A stretch of 64,000 nucleotides of DNA from Alphaproteobacteria bacterium. Lineage in GTDB: Bacteria > Pseudomonadota > Alphaproteobacteria > Rhodospirillales > WMHbin7. Made by a program: the position numbers and the translations under genes. Below, in pieces: positions 35,615-44,637 of this stretch (the stretch's first letter is position 1; each line of letters starts with the position of its first letter). The stretch is taken from contig JADGAX010000001.1 in assembly GCA_015231795.1 (NCBI GenBank), forward strand, positions 682,001 to 746,000, in the 5' to 3' direction. The notes under the pieces are model-generated. The model worked only from the letters and a program-made list of their open reading frames with translations, had not been told where the DNA came from and did no database searches.

Positions 35615-36706
35615 ATGATGAAACGCATCTTGTTCCTGGCCGAGACGGCCGAGCGACTGGGCAGTTCGATATTTCTGCTCCACTTTTTGTCCTGGCTGAA
35701 AGCGGAGGGGCTGGCCGAATCCCACGTTCTGTTCGCCGCCCCAGGGTCGATGTTGAACGATTTCAATGAGATATGTGAAACAACAATCCTGTTGCCGGAT
35801 GGCCGGATGACGCCCCAGGCGCTGGCCGAGGCCACCCCCGCCTTGCAAAAACTGCGCGCCCAGCCCTTCGATCTGCTTTTTGCCAACACGGCCAGCACGG
35901 CCCCGCTTCTGGACCTGACGGCCAAGCCCGGCCTGCCGGTCCTGGCGCATGTGATGGAAGGGGCCTATTCGATCCGCCATGTGCTGGGGCAAGAGGCGCT
36001 GGAGCGCCTGAAACGCCATGCCAGCCGGTTCGTCGCCGCCTCAAGCTCGATCGAGCGGGAATTGGCCAACGAGTTCCATATCCCTCCCCATCTGCTGGCC
36101 TGCGTGCCCTGCGCCGCCCGCCTGCCCCGCCCCGGCCCCAAATCCGCGCATGACGGATTGACCGTGCTGGCCGCCGGGACCTTGAACTGGCGCAAGGGAC
36201 CCGACCTGTTCTTGCAACTGGCCGGGGAAACCAAGCGCCAAGCCCCCCGGCTTCAGGCCCGTTTCATCTGGGCGGGCCGGGAAAGCGAGGCGGGCATCGG
36301 CGACCGCTTGGCTTACGAAGCGAAATTGGCGGGCGTTGAAGATCGCCTCGTCTTCCTGGGCGAAGTCCAGGACATGCCAACCCTTTACGCATCCGCCGAC
36401 ATTTTCGTGCTGGCGTCTCGGGAAGAGCCGCTGGGGCTGGTCTGCGTGGAAGCCGCCGCCATGGGCCTGCCGGTTCTGTGCTTCAAGGGAGCGGGCGCCG
36501 CCCCCGATTTCGTGGGCGAGGATGCGGGCGTTTGCGTCTCTTTCCCCGCCATCGGCGAGATGGCGGCGGCGCTGATCAGGCTGGCGGGCGATCCTGGCTT
36601 GCGCGAAGAAATGGGCAAGACGGGACAAGCGCGCGCCCTGGCTCAGCACGACATGGAGATGGCGGGACCGGCGATGTGGAAAATCATCGAAGGGGTTTGC
36701 GGTTAG
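35615..36706 (+). CDS. GT4-type glycosyltransferase
   Basis: 363 residues with a GT-B fold pattern. The C-terminal domain has VLAAGTLNWRKGPDLFLQL, then the donor-site Ex7E motif in EEPLGLVCVEAAAMGLPVL, typical of GT4 enzymes. The N-terminal acceptor domain begins RILFLAETAERLGSSIF. It is a lone + strand gene, so the pathway (surface polysaccharide or glycoprotein) cannot be told from context. Confidence 0.82.
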   Translation: MMKRILFLAETAERLGSSIFLLHFLSWLKAEGLAESHVLFAAPGSMLNDFNEICETTILLPDGRMTPQALAEATPALQKLRAQPFDLLFANTASTAPLLDLTAKPGLPVLAHVMEGAYSIRHVLGQEALERLKRHASRFVAASSSIERELANEFHIPPHLLACVPCAARLPRPGPKSAHDGLTVLAAGTLNWRKGPDLFLQLAGETKRQAPRLQARFIWAGRESEAGIGDRLAYEAKLAGVEDRLVFLGEVQDMPTLYASADIFVLASREEPLGLVCVEAAAMGLPVLCFKGAGAAPDFVGEDAGVCVSFPAIGEMAAALIRLAGDPGLREEMGKTGQARALAQHDMEMAGPAMWKIIEGVCG

Positions 36707-36724
36707 ACGATCCTGCGCCGACGT

Positions 36725-37573
36725 TCACTTTTGGGCGCGCCGGGTGAGAAACGCTCCCACGACGAAGGGAATAAAGCCCAGCAGGAAATAGGTCGGCCCC
36801 TCGGCGCTGACCGAGTGAGTCCAAAGACCTTTTTCCAGGTCCGACGTCCCCGCTATGAAGCGAGTGACCAACCAAAGCGACAGAGCGACGGCGATCATGA
36901 CGGGTAGGCGGGGCCACCACGCTTCGTTGCGAAGCCTTCCCCGCCAGCACGCCCACAGACCGGCGCCCAAAAACAGGGCGGCGGCTACCAGACCAGGCAA
37001 GAATGGAATGGCGCCGTCGCCGCCAAGTGTCCGGGCGGGATTGTAGAAGGTCCAACCGGAATGGGTTTCACTGGTGGCATGAAGAACGTAAGCCGGGTTC
37101 CAGCCAGCATGGAACGACCATCCGCAAAGAACACAGGACAGCACCATCAGGCGGATGGCCCAACTCCCGCGCCAAAGTTCGCGCGGGTCGATCTCCCAAG
37201 CGGGCGTGCCATCCTCCTGCAGGGGACCGCGCAACTCGCCTCGGCTCCAACTGTCGGCAACCAGGATCACGGTGGCAGCGATTTGCGGCAAGAAGGCGGG
37301 CACCAGACCGGCCTGTACGGTCATGAGGGCATAAATAAGCAGCGTCGGCTTGATGATGCGCGCCCGGCGCAGCGCTGGCGGGGCCTTGTACCATTCCGGC
37401 TGGAAGGCATCGAGCAGCAACAGCGCCGTCAACCCAACCACCACCAGCCCCGCGCCCATCGGCCAATCGACCGAATGCCCGAAAATGAAAAACTGAACCC
37501 CTACCAGCGAGGCGAACAGGACAACGCGACTGCGCTCGCTGCGCGGAAGCCACGCTAGTTCTGAAACGGACAT
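36725..37573 (-). CDS. Polytopic membrane protein of unknown function
   Basis: 282 residues with about seven to eight hydrophobic helices and no motif I recognise. It converges on the glycosyltransferase gene with an 18-base gap and stands alone on its strand. Start ATG at 37573. It lies in the accessory stretch between proS and tag. Confidence 0.6.
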   Translation of the reverse strand: MSVSELAWLPRSERSRVVLFASLVGVQFFIFGHSVDWPMGAGLVVVGLTALLLLDAFQPEWYKAPPALRRARIIKPTLLIYALMTVQAGLVPAFLPQIAATVILVADSWSRGELRGPLQEDGTPAWEIDPRELWRGSWAIRLMVLSCVLCGWSFHAGWNPAYVLHATSETHSGWTFYNPARTLGGDGAIPFLPGLVAAALFLGAGLWACWRGRLRNEAWWPRLPVMIAVALSLWLVTRFIAGTSDLEKGLWTHSVSAEGPTYFLLGFIPFVVGAFLTRRAQK

Positions 37574-37705
37574 GCAATCCCCCGAATTGTCCAGTTGCCG
37601 GTTCTAATCAGACCGTAAATACAACAGATTATGCGGTTGTGCCATCCTGCAAAACAATGACAGGCCAAACTTGTCCACCGGGAGGAAGAGCATCGAAGGG
37701 ATGCC

Positions 37706-38122
37706 TTATGGGCCTGCCAGCGCGATGCCGGGAAAGTAGGTCAGATAGCGTTTGGTGTTGCGGGTCAGCAGCGTATGGCCCGCCACCATGGCATGGGCGC
37801 CGATGAAGAAATCAGGCAGCACGCCGCTCCGCCTTCCGCCGTTGCGCTTGTAATCCAGGAACACTTTGCCAGCCAGGAACAGCGCCTCTTTGGGCATGGG
37901 ATCGATGACCAGCCCGGCATCGCCGACAAAGAGGTTCAAATCCTCGATGCGTTCGAAGCGCACCGACAATTCGGCATAGACCACGTCATTGATCAGCAGC
38001 GGCCCCTGAAGGGCCGCCCCTTCCAGCATGTTGATCGACCAATCGGCCCATTCGGGATCGTTGGTCGCTACATCCAACAAGACATTGGCGTCGGCCAGCG
38101 TCGCCACGGCGCTATTCTCCAC
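37706..38122 (-). CDS. vapC: PIN-domain toxin VapC
   Basis: 138 residues. Acidic PIN residues are visible: the first Asp in LADANVLLDV, the Glu in VVYAELSVRF, and Asp in VLPDFFIGAHA near the C-terminal third, followed by LLTRNTKRYLTYF. PIN toxins are Mg-dependent ribonucleases, often cutting tRNA. It overlaps the antitoxin gene by 11 bases. Confidence 0.88.
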   Translation of the reverse strand: MENSAVATLADANVLLDVATNDPEWADWSINMLEGAALQGPLLINDVVYAELSVRFERIEDLNLFVGDAGLVIDPMPKEALFLAGKVFLDYKRNGGRRSGVLPDFFIGAHAMVAGHTLLTRNTKRYLTYFPGIALAGP

Positions 38123-38348
38123 GCGTCAGTTTCATGATGTCCTTGGTGCTCATCCCCTCGCCCGCTTGTCCGCGCAGTTTGGCGAAGCGGCTGTTGGGAC
38201 GCCGACGCGTCGGCGAGGCGGGAACCACCATCACCTGTCCGTCCTTGCCCAGCACGAATTCGACCAAGGCGCCAGGAGCGACGCCCAGATAGTCGCGCAC
38301 GCTTTTGGGAAGGGTAACCTGTCCCTTTTGAGTGATCGCGGATGCCAT
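38112..38348 (-). CDS. vapB: AbrB/MazE-type antitoxin VapB
   Basis: 78 residues. The N-terminal swapped-hairpin DNA-binding fold is evident: ITQKGQVTLPKSVRDYLGVAPG followed by a short beta segment VEFVLGKDGQVMVVP. The C-terminal tail would occupy the VapC active site. A palindromic operator lies 11 bases upstream, consistent with autoregulation. Confidence 0.88.
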   Translation of the reverse strand: MASAITQKGQVTLPKSVRDYLGVAPGALVEFVLGKDGQVMVVPASPTRRRPNSRFAKLRGQAGEGMSTKDIMKLTRGE

Positions 38349-38358
38349 GGCTGCCTCG

Positions 38359-38385
38359 GTATTACCTGTTCAAGATAGGTAATAC
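38359..38385 (-). promoter_or_regulatory. Palindromic operator of vapBC
   Basis: A perfect 9-bp inverted repeat, GTATTACCT and AGGTAATAC, with a 9-base spacer, sits 11 bases upstream of the vapB start. AbrB-type antitoxins bind such inverted repeats to repress their own operon. The site is clear in the sequence; binding is inferred. Confidence 0.8.
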
Positions 38386-38422
38386 ATACCATATTTCTGG
38401 GCTTACTTCCATCCCGACCGCA

Positions 38423-39367
38423 TTACCGCCTGAGCGCATGTTGGCAACCCCGGCAGGACAGCGGTTCGGCCAGCGCATAGCCTTCCAGCCAGCGGGCGGG
38501 CTGGGGCTGTTTCAACGCTTCTTGCAACGGCATCTCGGCGATGCTGACATGGCCGTAATGATGGGCGTCGGTCAACGTGCAGCAAGGCGTCAGATAGCCT
38601 TGGGCATCGATGAAGGGGTGACGGAATGGGGCCGGGCAGCGTTGCTCCTGGCCGCGCTGGGCGGGCTGGGTCAGCACGAGGTCCAAATTGGGCAATTGAG
38701 GTCCCAACTTCACGACCAGAGCAGACAGGAAGGCGCGCTCCTTGTCGTCCAGCCTGCGGGCCATGGGGTCCAGAAAATCGAGCAGCGCCACGTCGGACCA
38801 GTCGGTCAGAAACACCGTGAAGCGCCCCAGATCATTCAGCTTGGCCAGCGTTTCGCCGATATCCAGCAGATTGTCGCGGCAGACCACGCTGGTGATGGTG
38901 ATGGGAATGGGCAAAGCCTTGGCAAGTTCGCCAATGCGCGCCGCCAGCTTGTCCACCTTGGTGCCCGCACGCACCTTGTCGGCCACATCCTGGGTCAGGG
39001 AATCGACCGAAATGGACAAGAAACCAAGCCCCGCCCGGGCGACGTCGATATAGGCATCGACCCCGCGGGTCAGCCCGTTGCTGTTGAAGGTGATGCCCTG
39101 GAATTTGCCGCTGTCCCTGGCTTGGCGCACGATGTCGGCAATCTCGGGGTTCAACATCGGCTCGCCGGTGCCGTTCAGGATAAGCACCCGGCAAGCGGGC
39201 AGGTTATCCAGCACGCGGGAAAACAGCAGGGCGCTCATCCGATCATCCGACCAGCGGCCCATTTTCTTTCGCAAGGTGCGCAGACAGCCGGGGCAGGCCA
39301 AGTTGCAGTCCCTGGTCGTTTCCACCTGCACGGTATCGATGGAGACCGCGCCCCAGCCCAGGCTCAC
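38423..39367 (-). CDS. Radical SAM enzyme with a SPASM-type C-terminus
   Basis: 314 residues. CNLACPGC (CX3CX2C, about residues 22-29) binds the SAM [4Fe-4S] cluster; NGTGEPMLNPE is the GGE-type SAM motif. The C-terminus has more Cys (RCPAPF, CCTLTDAHHYGHV, SCRGC), as in SPASM domains with auxiliary clusters. Such enzymes modify peptides, proteins or carbohydrates. The start is a GTG at 39367 overlapping the stop of the preceding gene (GTGA), so the two are translationally coupled. That gene encodes a secreted coiled-coil protein, but whether it is the substrate is unknown. Confidence 0.85.
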   Translation of the reverse strand: MSLGWGAVSIDTVQVETTRDCNLACPGCLRTLRKKMGRWSDDRMSALLFSRVLDNLPACRVLILNGTGEPMLNPEIADIVRQARDSGKFQGITFNSNGLTRGVDAYIDVARAGLGFLSISVDSLTQDVADKVRAGTKVDKLAARIGELAKALPIPITITSVVCRDNLLDIGETLAKLNDLGRFTVFLTDWSDVALLDFLDPMARRLDDKERAFLSALVVKLGPQLPNLDLVLTQPAQRGQEQRCPAPFRHPFIDAQGYLTPCCTLTDAHHYGHVSIAEMPLQEALKQPQPARWLEGYALAEPLSCRGCQHALRR

Positions 39368-40182
39368 TTCACACCCGCCTTGGCGCAGGCTTCGGCCAGG
39401 GCTTCCATGTCCGGCGACGCCAGGGGCTGGCCGTTGATCAGAAACTTGTTCTTGGCGATGTCGTACTTGATGGCCGCCGCCGTCATCGAGGTTCCGTCCA
39501 GCCCCTTGGCCGACAGCGCCGACTGCTTCGCCTCGACCGTGGTCTGGGTTTGGGTCAGCGAGGTTTCGGTGGCAGGCGCCGCATCGACGATGGCCTGCTG
39601 GGTGGCGATCTGGCTGGTCAGGCTGGTTTGCGTGGCCGTGTTGGCGGTGATTTGCGCCTGCTTGGCCGTGACGGCGGTCAGGGCGGATTGATATTCCTGA
39701 TTGGTGGGGCGGCGCGTTCCGGCATCGACCTGGGCCTGCAAGGGAGTCAGCACTGCCTGCAGCGGCGCCAAATCGGCGGCCAGCGTTACCCCGCTGGCCA
39801 CTGCCGTCGCCTTTTGGGCGGTCAGCGCGGTGACCTGCGCCTCGGCCGTCGCCTTGGCCTGCTGATTGGCGACAATGGCCTTTTGCGTGTCGGCTTTCTG
39901 CTTTGCCAAGGCGTTGCGGGCCTGATAATCGACCGGATTGATGCTGACGTTGAATTCCAGCACCTCGGGCAGCAGCTTGATGTTGTTGGCGCCGCCGTCC
40001 AGATCGGCGGGTGCCACGGCGCGGCCTTTGACGTCAACGCCGGGTTTATACGCCACATCCGCCGACGGCGCGTGATGAATCAGCCGCGAGCAGTCCTGAC
40101 GGGAAATCCTGACTGTCCCATCCGCCCACGACTGACCCGACGCCAGCAACCCCAGGGTGATGATCAAAGCGCTGTATTTCAT
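39364..40182 (-). CDS. Secreted coiled-coil protein of unknown function, co-transcribed with a radical SAM gene
   Basis: 272 residues. A signal peptide (ALIITLGLLASGQSWA) is followed by a conserved-looking globular part (VAYKPGVDVKGRAVAPADL, residues ~42-62), then a long Ala/Thr/Gln-rich coiled coil (about 90-235) and a short C-terminal helical part with one Cys. I recognise no named family; the VAYxPGVDV segment seems to recur in uncharacterised Rhodospirillales proteins (from memory). It is the first gene of the pair with the radical SAM enzyme. Confidence 0.6.
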   Translation of the reverse strand: MKYSALIITLGLLASGQSWADGTVRISRQDCSRLIHHAPSADVAYKPGVDVKGRAVAPADLDGGANNIKLLPEVLEFNVSINPVDYQARNALAKQKADTQKAIVANQQAKATAEAQVTALTAQKATAVASGVTLAADLAPLQAVLTPLQAQVDAGTRRPTNQEYQSALTAVTAKQAQITANTATQTSLTSQIATQQAIVDAAPATETSLTQTQTTVEAKQSALSAKGLDGTSMTAAAIKYDIAKNKFLINGQPLASPDMEALAEACAKAGVK

Positions 40183-40465
40183 GGATTTATTATGCCGAAT
40201 CAGCGTTTAAGGAAATGCTAACCCCCATTGATCCAGATCAGTTAATTCAAATACTTCGTCAACTAGGTAATATGCGCAAGCTTATTAAAAAAAACAGGTG
40301 ACGAATGGAAAAATCTTTCGTAAATTGAGGCCCACAAAAAAGGGGCCCTGCCGCCAAAGCGGTGATATGGCTTAAGTTTAGGGAGGAGTTGGCCGCGCTT
40401 ACCATGGCTTCGAAACAGGAGCCAGGGGTCCGATAACGGGCCGGAAGCGGACAGGTCGTGAGAGC
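40183..40465. other. Gene-free stretch with possible RNA structure
   Basis: No reading frame with a ribosome site was found. It holds the likely promoter of the coiled-coil/radical SAM operon (AT-rich around 40270-40330). It also has short complementary pairs in its right half: CCGCCAAAGCGG, TGGCT/AGCCA (about 40404-40423) and GTCCG/CGGAC (about 40429-40453). Read on the + strand these precede a strong terminator with no gene before it, so a small RNA is possible. Confidence 0.4.
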
Positions 40466-40510
40466 AAAAAAAACGGCGAGGCGCCTGATGGCTGCCTCGC
40501 CGTTTATATT
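40466..40510. terminator. Bidirectional Rho-independent terminator after tag
   Basis: A perfect 12-bp stem, AAACGGCGAGGC (40471-40482) and GCCTCGCCGTTT (40494-40505), with an 11-base loop. On the - strand it is followed by eight T, five bases past the tag stop region; on the + strand it is followed by an AT-rich TATATTTTGTTT. It clearly terminates the coaX-rnj-mce-tag transcript and may also end a + strand transcript. Confidence 0.9.
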
Positions 40511-40514
40511 TTGT

Positions 40515-41069
40515 TTATGTCGCGATTTTCATGCCCGCCCGCATCCAGGCCGGTTTCAGTTTGGCGATCTTCTTGGCCACCTTGCAGTCGGGACGATGGG
40601 CGCCGGGCAAATAGCCCAGGCTCATCAGAAACTCGTTCACCACCTCGCCGCCCGTGAAAACGAAACTCTTCTTGAACAGCTTGACCCACTCCTCCTTGGG
40701 CAAAGGGTGATGCGCCTCGATCCAGGCGTGAAAACCGCCATGGCTTTTGCGCAATTGCCGGATGCGGTTTGCGTTCTCGATGATGGCGGCGATCTTGCGT
40801 CGGTTGCGGATGATCCCGGCGTCTTCCAGCAGGCGCTGGCTTTCCTGCTCGCCATAGCGGGCCACGCGGTCAACCTTGAACCCGTCGAAGGCTTTAAAGA
40901 TGCCGGCGCGCTTTTTCAGCACGATTTCCCACGACAAGCCCGCCTGCATGATCTCCAACGCCAAGCGCTCGAACAGCACGGCTTCGTCGCTGACCGGGAA
41001 ACCATATTCCGTGTCGTGATAGGAGCCGTGCACTGGATGGCCCGGCGCTATGTCGCAATACCAGCTCAT
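40515..41069 (-). CDS. tag: DNA-3-methyladenine glycosylase I (Tag)
   Basis: 184 residues, the normal length. The zinc ligands are present with family spacing: Cys5, His18 (GSYHDTEYG), and His158/Cys162 (HRPDC). LEIMQAGLSWEIVLKKR and IIRNRRKIAAIIENA are typical of Tag. It removes 3-methyladenine from alkylated DNA. It follows mce by 18 bases and is the last gene before a terminator. Confidence 0.93.
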   Translation of the reverse strand: MSWYCDIAPGHPVHGSYHDTEYGFPVSDEAVLFERLALEIMQAGLSWEIVLKKRAGIFKAFDGFKVDRVARYGEQESQRLLEDAGIIRNRRKIAAIIENANRIRQLRKSHGGFHAWIEAHHPLPKEEWVKLFKKSFVFTGGEVVNEFLMSLGYLPGAHRPDCKVAKKIAKLKPAWMRAGMKIAT

Positions 41070-41087
41070 GAAACGCCCACACGCGGC

Positions 41088-41492
41088 CTACGCTTCTTCC
41101 AATTCGACCAGGGCGCCCTGGAAATCCTTGGGATGCAGAAACAGCACCGGCTTGCCATGCGCGCCGATCTTGGGTTCGCCGTCGCCCAGCACCCTGGCAC
41201 CCGCAGCCCTCAACTTGTCCCTGGCCTCGCGGATATCCGCCACCTCGTAGCAGACATGATGGATGCCGCCCGCCGGATTCTTCTCCAAAAACCCCTTCAA
41301 GGGCGAAGCGTCGCCCAAGGGATGCACCAGTTCGATCTTGGTGTTGGACAATTCGACGAAGACGACGGTGACGCCATGGTCGGGAATGTCGCAAGGCGTC
41401 GAGACGATGGCGCCCAGCGTTTGGCGATAGGATTTGGCGGCGGCGTCGAGATCCGGCACCGCGATGGCGACATGGTTCAAACGTCCGATCAT
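41088..41492 (-). CDS. mce: Methylmalonyl-CoA epimerase
   Basis: 134 residues of the glyoxalase/vicinal-oxygen-chelate fold. Metal ligands lie in LNHVAIAV, GIHHVCYEV and LVELEEA. It interconverts the 2R and 2S forms of methylmalonyl-CoA in propionyl-CoA metabolism. It lies 33 bases after rnj in what looks like one operon. Confidence 0.92.
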   Translation of the reverse strand: MIGRLNHVAIAVPDLDAAAKSYRQTLGAIVSTPCDIPDHGVTVVFVELSNTKIELVHPLGDASPLKGFLEKNPAGGIHHVCYEVADIREARDKLRAAGARVLGDGEPKIGAHGKPVLFLHPKDFQGALVELEEA

Positions 41493-41525
41493 GTTTCAGT
41501 CCTTTCGCCTTCTTGGCTGACCTTA

Positions 41526-43187
41526 TTAAATCCTGATCAGATGCACCTCGGTCAATGGTTTCTTTTCCAGCCGATCATAAAGCGCCCGTCTGGTCGCGAT
41601 GCGGATGGCCTCACTGAGAACGGCGTCATCCTTGCGCTGGCTGCCCGACATGTCTTCGATGCTTTCCGCCACCGCCTGTTCGGCCTCTTCCAGCAGATGG
41701 GCGTCGGTCTCGGGATCGAGCAGCCCTTGCGCGCTGATCTTGGGATCGGCCAGCAGGCGGCCCTTCTTGTCGACCACCACCGTCACCACGGCATGACCGT
41801 TCCAGATCATGCGCGTGCGGTTGCGCATGACGGGAGAATCAAGACGGATCAGGCGTCCGCCATCCATGGCCAGCTTGCCGGTCGGCACATGATCGACGAT
41901 TTCCGCCTCTCCCGGCGCCAAGCGAACTTCCGAGCCATTGCGCGCGATCAGCACCTCGGGAACGTTGAGGCTGCGGGCCAGTTCGGCATGTTCCAGCAGA
42001 TGGCGGTCCTCGCCATGCATGGGAATGGCGATGCGGGGCTTGAGCAGCGCGTAAAGCCGCTTCAACTCGTCGCGCCCCGGATGGCCCGAGACATGGACGA
42101 AATGATCCTCGTCGGTCACGATTTCCACGCCGCGTCGCGCCAATCCGTTCTGCACGCGGTGAATTTCCTTCTCGTTGCCGGGAATGATCTTCGAGGAAAA
42201 GATCACCACGTCGCCCGATCCCAATTCCACATTGGGATGATCGCCATGCGCGATGCGGGAAAGCGCCGCCCTGGCCTCGCCCTGACTGCCGGTGCAGATG
42301 AACAGCGCCTTGTCGTCGGGCAGCGACATGCCGTCGCGGTCGGTCAGGAATTCGGGCACGCCCTTCAGATAGCCATTCTTGCGCGCCGCCTTGTCGATCC
42401 GCCACAAGGAACGCCCGGCCAACGCCACATGGCGTCCATTGGCCTTGGCGGCGTGCGAAATGCTGTCTAAACGCGCCACGTTGGTGGCAAAGCAGGCGAC
42501 GGCGATGCGCCTGGGATAATGGCCGATCAGATGCGAAAGGCTTTCGCGCACCTCGGCTTCGGACCCCGAATGGCCGTCCAGGAAGACATTGGTCGAATCG
42601 CAGATCAGCGCCAGCACGCCTTCCTCGCCCAGTTCTGCCAGGCGCTGTTCGTCGGCCAAAGGACCTAGGATGGGGGCCGGGTCCAGTTTCCAATCGCCGG
42701 TATGCACGATCATCCCCGCTTTGGTGCGAATGGCCAGCAGATGCGCTTCCGGGATGGAATGGGTCATGGCGACATATTCGATCTCGAAGGGGCCGACCTT
42801 GAAGCGCTTTCCGGCCCTGACCACCTTGACCTCGACCTCGTCTTCCAGGCTGGCGTCTTCCAGTTTTCCGCGCACCAGATCGGCGGTGAAGCCGGTGGCG
42901 TAGACCGGGCAACGGAAACGGTCCCACAGATAAGGGATGGCGCCCATATGGTCTTCATGGCCGTGCGTGAGCACGATGCCCACCAGATCGGAAACACGCT
43001 CCTCGATGAAGGCAGGATCGGCCATCACCAGATCGACGCCGGGCGTCGCCGCGTCGCCGAAGGCCACGCCGCAATCGACGATCAGCCATTTGCCCTTATA
43101 GCCGTACAGATACAAATTCATGCCGATCTCGCCCGCCCCGCCCAAAGGCAGGAAGAACAAGGCGCCGTCTTGCTGATGTTTGCTCAT
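41526..43187 (-). CDS. rnj: Ribonuclease J
   Basis: 553 residues. The metallo-beta-lactamase motif is [10 protein letters not shown], the beta-CASP region includes [18 protein letters not shown] and MHGEDRHL, and a C-terminal dimerisation domain follows. RNase J has 5' exo- and endonuclease activity in mRNA decay and rRNA maturation; it is the normal form in alphaproteobacteria. Its ATG overlaps the coaX stop by four bases. Confidence 0.95.
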   Translation of the reverse strand: MSKHQQDGALFFLPLGGAGEIGMNLYLYGYKGKWLIVDCGVAFGDAATPGVDLVMADPAFIEERVSDLVGIVLTHGHEDHMGAIPYLWDRFRCPVYATGFTADLVRGKLEDASLEDEVEVKVVRAGKRFKVGPFEIEYVAMTHSIPEAHLLAIRTKAGMIVHTGDWKLDPAPILGPLADEQRLAELGEEGVLALICDSTNVFLDGHSGSEAEVRESLSHLIGHYPRRIAVACFATNVARLDSISHAAKANGRHVALAGRSLWRIDKAARKNGYLKGVPEFLTDRDGMSLPDDKALFICTGSQGEARAALSRIAHGDHPNVELGSGDVVIFSSKIIPGNEKEIHRVQNGLARRGVEIVTDEDHFVHVSGHPGRDELKRLYALLKPRIAIPMHGEDRHLLEHAELARSLNVPEVLIARNGSEVRLAPGEAEIVDHVPTGKLAMDGGRLIRLDSPVMRNRTRMIWNGHAVVTVVVDKKGRLLADPKISAQGLLDPETDAHLLEEAEQAVAESIEDMSGSQRKDDAVLSEAIRIATRRALYDRLEKKPLTEVHLIRI

Positions 43188-43963
43188 GATTTTCCTTTGG
43201 CGTTCAAGCGCCAGATGGCCAACAGGCCGCGCAGCGTCAGGTCGGAATCGAGATGCGCGATCTTAGGCACGGATTCGGCGAACAAGGGTGCTAGGCCGCC
43301 AGTGGCGACCACGGTCATGGTCTGGCCGAACTCGGCCTCGATCCTGGCCACCAGCCCTTCGATCAAACCGACATAGCCCCAGAAAATGCCCGACTGCATG
43401 GCGGGCACGGTGGCCCTGCCGATCACCTGCTTGGGCTTGCCGATGGCGACGCGTGGCAGCTTGGCCGCCGCCATATGCAACGCCTCTAATGACAGATTGA
43501 TGCCGGGCGCGATGGCGCCGCCGCAGTAATTGCCCTGCTCGTCGATCACGTCGAAGGTGGTGGCGGTGCCGAAATCGATGACGATCAGCGGCCCTTGATA
43601 GCTGGCATGCGCCGCCACGGCGTTGACCAGACGGTCGGCCCCAACTTCTTCCGGGCGATCCAGAAAAACTTGAAGGCCCAGTTCGACCCCTTCTTCGCCG
43701 ACCACCAAGGGGTCGGCGTTGAAATAGCGCCTGCACAGTTGCTTCAAATTGAACAGCACGGCGGGCACCACGGTGGCGATGATGGCGCTGTCGATATCCT
43801 TGCGATCAATGTCCGACAACGACAATAACTGGGTCAGCCAGACGCCCAATTCGTCGGCGGTGCGCATGGCCCCCGTCGAGGCGCGCCACTCGCCCTTGAC
43901 CGTTTCTCCGTCGAAAACGGCGAAGACGATGTTGGTATTGCCAGAATCGATAGCCAGCAGCAT
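43184..43963 (-). CDS. coaX: Type III pantothenate kinase CoaX
   Basis: 259 residues of the ASKHA fold. [16 protein letters not shown] is the phosphate-1 motif, [11 protein letters not shown] the substrate loop, and [12 protein letters not shown] the phosphate-2 motif. It phosphorylates pantothenate, the first step from pantothenate to CoA. It diverges from panD, with 128 AT-rich bases between, and leads the coaX-rnj-mce-tag run. Confidence 0.94.
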   Translation of the reverse strand: MLLAIDSGNTNIVFAVFDGETVKGEWRASTGAMRTADELGVWLTQLLSLSDIDRKDIDSAIIATVVPAVLFNLKQLCRRYFNADPLVVGEEGVELGLQVFLDRPEEVGADRLVNAVAAHASYQGPLIVIDFGTATTFDVIDEQGNYCGGAIAPGINLSLEALHMAAAKLPRVAIGKPKQVIGRATVPAMQSGIFWGYVGLIEGLVARIEAEFGQTMTVVATGGLAPLFAESVPKIAHLDSDLTLRGLLAIWRLNAKGKS

Positions 43964-44091
43964 GCGACAATCCTGTTGTTCGCCAAGGGATAACGCCCAG
44001 AGGGGCCAGCGTCAACGCCAGCGGAAAGATAATTATGGCATATGGATACCGATTTTCATATTTTAACAGCCAACCAACAAGGATTTTCGAC

Positions 44092-44637
44092 GTGCCGCTG
44101 ATCAAGACCATTCGCGCCAAACTGCATGGCATCCGGGTAACCGGGGCCGACCTGAACTATCACGGATCGATCACGCTGGACCCTGAACAATGCGAGCAGG
44201 CCGGCATCTATCCCATGGAGTTCGTGGAAATCTGGAACAAGAATTCCGGTGCGCGCATCAGCACCTATGTCATTCACGGCCAGCCGGGTTCCCGCTGCTG
44301 CGTGTTGAACGGGGCGGCGGCCCGCACCTGCCAGAAAGGCGACGAGTTGATCGTGGCCTCGGCCGACTGGATCGAACCCGCCCAACTTTACGCCACCAAG
44401 CCACGGATACTCACCTTCCTGCCCGACAACCAAGTGGACCAAGTTTTGCTGTACGACGTGTTCGCTTCGGAAAAAAGGCCCTATGATTTTCGCATCGTCG
44501 AGGCCGACGGCCAGACGCTGGCCGATTGCCACACCTGGCCCAATGTCGACGTCGCCGCCATCCGCAATGATCTGAAAACGCGCGGCTGGACGGAAGCCGA
44601 CATCGACGCCTTCGTGGCGAATCACTTTTCGCTTTGA
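44092..44637 (+). CDS. panD: Aspartate 1-decarboxylase PanD with a C-terminal extension
   Basis: 181 residues. The core (1-~122) carries all key PanD features: Lys10, Tyr23, the self-cleavage site Gly25-Ser26 (LNYHGS) that yields the pyruvoyl group, ISTYV with the catalytic Thr-Tyr, and NGAAA. It makes beta-alanine from aspartate for pantothenate. E. coli PanD has 126 residues; here about 55 extra follow, ending [13 protein letters not shown]. The GTG at 44092 is chosen because AAGG lies nine bases upstream and the N-terminus then aligns with PanD. Its end overlaps birA convergently by 16 bases. Confidence 0.88.
   Translation: MPLIKTIRAKLHGIRVTGADLNYHGSITLDPEQCEQAGIYPMEFVEIWNKNSGARISTYVIHGQPGSRCCVLNGAAARTCQKGDELIVASADWIEPAQLYATKPRILTFLPDNQVDQVLLYDVFASEKRPYDFRIVEADGQTLADCHTWPNVDVAAIRNDLKTRGWTEADIDAFVANHFSL

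Noticed and set aside
40458-42470. A 670-codon open frame on the + strand
   Set aside because: Antisense to tag, mce and rnj, all of which have intact catalytic motifs.
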